A stretch of DNA of 64,000 nt from Branchinecta lynchi (Eukaryota; Arthropoda; Branchiopoda; Anostraca; Branchinectidae). Positions within the stretch are counted from its first letter, which is position 1; every line of letters begins with the position of its first letter. Where the stretch lies: contig JAKZAP010000013.1 in the NCBI GenBank assembly GCA_023053575.1, positions 4,164,001-4,228,000 of the forward strand. The letters run 5' to 3'. The notes under the pieces were generated by a model. It was not told where the DNA came from. It saw only the letters and a program-made list of their open reading frames with translations, and did not search any database. The position numbers and the translations under genes were made by a program. Below, in pieces: positions 61,928-64,000 of the stretch.

Positions 61928-62184
61928 TTATATAAATTTGTTATGATCTTGTTTATTTTCATTTGGTGGTCTCCTTTTCTTCTTCGCCCATGTGTGTTTC
62001 AACTTTGTAATGGAGGGTTGACGCTTGAAATAACTTGAAAAGGGTCCTCTACTTGAGCGTCCTACAATAGGAATAATTGTGCCATTGATGATGATGTATG
62101 GTATGATGTTGTTTGGGTAGACAATTTGCTGTTGCTGTTGCTGTTGTTGCTGGCTTCCTCCAGAGCTTGCGCTGTTGCTTGAAC
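61928..62184 (-). CDS. Probable last exon of an unrecognised gene (partial)
   Basis: On the minus strand CACTGTTCTAATTTTAG ends at 62185, a strong acceptor. Two bases complete a split codon, then 84 codons run to a stop at 61928. The segment has a serine/glycine start, nine glutamines (CAA/CAG), a hydrophobic stretch IVYPNNIIPYIIINGTIIPI, then a basic end with WAKKKRRPPNENK. The low-complexity start and the conserved-looking core suggest a real protein end, but I recognise no family. Upstream exons would lie beyond 62.2 kb, possibly outside the window. It is convergent with the protease gene. It could also be a chance open frame. Confidence 0.5.
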
Positions 62185-62753
62185 CTAAAATTAGAACAGT
62201 GGTTAGTTTTGACCAAGAAAACACAGGGAAACTACCGTTGTTTCCAACCATTAATTTGTAGTATAACCCAAATAAGCTGGGAAGAAGTTGTTATGTGAAA
62301 GAAAAAGAGTTCTTATTTTGAAACAGATTAAGCTATATGCCATCATAGTGCGTTTGATAAATAAATTATTCTAGGCCTAGCCTACGGCAGTTTAGCAAAA
62401 GGGCGGTTTGAGGATGGGGGGGGGGACGCAGCCCCATGCTTTAAGGAATCGTACCTTCAATTGTATGTTTTGAGCTTGCCTGTGTGACATTCGAACGTGC
62501 TTGCTTACCAGTACGACATGAGGCAGTTGCCAAACATGAATTTTGCCCTTAAATGATGTTTCTAGTCGCATGGATAGGAAGAGATTTTCTAGTTGAGCTT
62601 TTGAGCTTGTCAGATTCACAGTTGTGTGTTATGAGTTTGTCTGAATCACAGTCGTATGTTCTGAGCTTGCCAGAGTGACACCAAATCCTGTGAATTTTGT
62701 ATATCTATGACCTGTTTCCTGTCGAATTTTGTGACAGATTTTCTAGTCGTAGC
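62185..62753. other. Putative intron or flank, no feature seen
   Basis: GAGCTTGCC and GAGCTTGTC words recur (TGTTCTGAGCTTGCCAGAGTG), a weak decayed repeat. The 75-codon minus frame at 62392-62619 is not supported. Confidence 0.4.
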
Positions 62754-63100
62754 GAGAGGCGTCACGACTGGGGGGGGAGGGGGGACGCCCCCCCCCAAAG
62801 CCATCGGCTAGTCGGTAAAAAATACCGAGTCGGCGCGAAGCGCTGCGATTTTTCGTCAAAATAGTTGATTTTTTATCATGAAAACAGTCGGTTTTTCTGA
62901 AAATCAGTCGATTTTTCGTCAAAATAGTCGTTTTTTTCTGAAATTCAGTGGATTTTTCGGAAAATCAGTCGATTTTTTTCAAAAATGTAATTTTTATTTT
63001 TGAAAACAGTCGTTTTTTCTGCAGAAAAAGTCGGTAAAAATTACCAGCCAGTCGATAAATACCTCGTCCCCTCCAAACATTTTGGCTAGTAACGCCTCTG
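62754..63100. mobile_element. GAGAGGCGTCAC hAT-like element
   Basis: 347 bp, ends GAGAGGCGTCACGAC and GGCTAGTAACGCCTCTG, exact 8-bp duplication GTCGTAGC (62746-62753, 63101-63108). G and C runs follow the left end, and the body contains repeated AAAATCAGTCGATTTTTCG. The design resembles the G-run family but the sequence differs. Confidence 0.83.
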
Positions 63101-64000
63101 GTCGTAGCCTATATCACGAGATAGTCGTAACATTTGAGCCTGTCAGAATGACAATTGTATGTCTGGAGCTTGTCTATCGTGAGTTTTGCCTGGAAACCTG
63201 TTTCTAGTCGTATGGCAGGGGCGTAGCTATGGGGGGGGGGGCGGTGATACGACCCCCCCTCGAAGAAAGAAAAATGCTGAAACGGCGCGCTGAGCGCCCG
63301 ACTACAATAATCGAGCTAAACTGGCCGCGCAGAGCGCCCGACCACACAAATTCAGCTAAACTGGGCACTCACCCAGGAAAGCTAAATGGGGAGATTGGCC
63401 GTACCGCCAGAAATGTCGGTAGACTAAGGCTAGTTTAAGGTTATCAAGTAACTGAGTTGACATCGAGCTTGGACAAAGGCAGATCGGAGTTCTTGAGCGT
63501 TTGAGACTTAAATAAGTCTCAAACGCTATAATAGTTGCATTCTCAGTCGCATGTTTCTAGCTTTCCAGATTGACGTAGCAAGGCGGCCGGCTATTTCTAG
63601 TCGTTCGATTTTTTTTTGTTTCGAATTTGTCAGTTATCAGTTGAGCTTCCCAGATCGGCAAAAGACAGTTGTCAAATCATGAATTTCACCGTGCAGGGCA
63701 CACTTTAAACCGAAGTTTTCACATAATCTGTTGTGTACCAAAATCTGTCGATTCAGTTAAAAATCAGGCTAATTTTGCTTGTGGTTTGTTTGTTAGTTTC
63801 CATGAAAGATTCTTCAGAACAAGTGTACCCTGTTTAAAGTTTATCTCTAGATTCAAGTAAAAATCAGGCTGATTTTCCTTGTGGCGTATTCAAGAATTTG
63901 TTAGTTTCGTGGAAAGATTCATTGTATTTACAAAAAAGAATTCGATGACAGGAATTTTCTTCCAGTGCGACGTCTAAAAATAAATTGGCTTCGTGAGCAA
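63101..64000. other. 3' edge of window, mostly unclassified
   Basis: CAGGGGCGTAGCTATGGGGG at 63217 looks like the left end of another hAT-like element; its right end was not found. GAGCGTTTGAGACTTA and TAAGTCTCAAACGCT form a hairpin at 63494-63527. No gene supported. Confidence 0.4.

Overview
The window is a repeat-rich stretch of a eukaryotic nuclear genome, almost certainly from an arthropod. The main reason is one eight-exon gene on the plus strand (coding from 7531 to 48310). It splices without a break into a 751-residue type II membrane serine protease of the Stubble (Stubble-stubbloid) family, which is known from insects and crustaceans. Multi-kilobase introns, a dense load of non-autonomous DNA transposons and short LINE remnants fit a large non-dipteran arthropod genome. 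I cannot name the species. No prokaryotic genes, tRNA, rRNA or CRISPR array were seen.

Layout. 1-7.5 kb: repeats upstream of the first coding exon (LINE tails, foldback elements, a 112-bp tandem array). 7.5-48.3 kb: the Stubble-like gene. Its exons encode, in order, a cytoplasmic tail with a short membrane anchor (7531-7675), a six-cysteine knot plus Ser/Thr-rich stem (15019-15915), more stem (23478-23909), the activation peptide (31179-31267), the catalytic His (35030-35136), the catalytic Asp (36395-36692), the S1-pocket Asp (42641-42766) and the catalytic Ser with the C-terminus (48149-48310). Every splice site is GT/AG and every phase matches. 48.3-61.9 kb: intergenic DNA with a train of three foldback MITEs just after the stop codon, a LINE relic and a 4.6-kb foldback element that itself carries a 3.3-kb insertion. 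61.93-62.18 kb: a likely last exon of an unrecognised gene on the minus strand (glutamine run, basic C-terminus), convergent with the protease gene and continuing beyond the window.

The introns record layered transposition. I could assign several families from target-site duplications (TSDs) visible by eye: hAT-like (8 bp), PIF/Harbinger-like (TAA), Mutator-like foldbacks (9-10 bp) and TA-flanked elements. Five copies of a roughly 190-bp hAT-like element carry long G runs just inside their ends. Several elements are nested. The most unusual repeat is a length-variable element bounded by CAAGTGCCATAT motifs and built from G-rich modules of roughly 170-190 bp that each contain GATGAAACTTGG. I could not assign it to a known class. 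Coordinates of repeat edges without a TSD are approximate.
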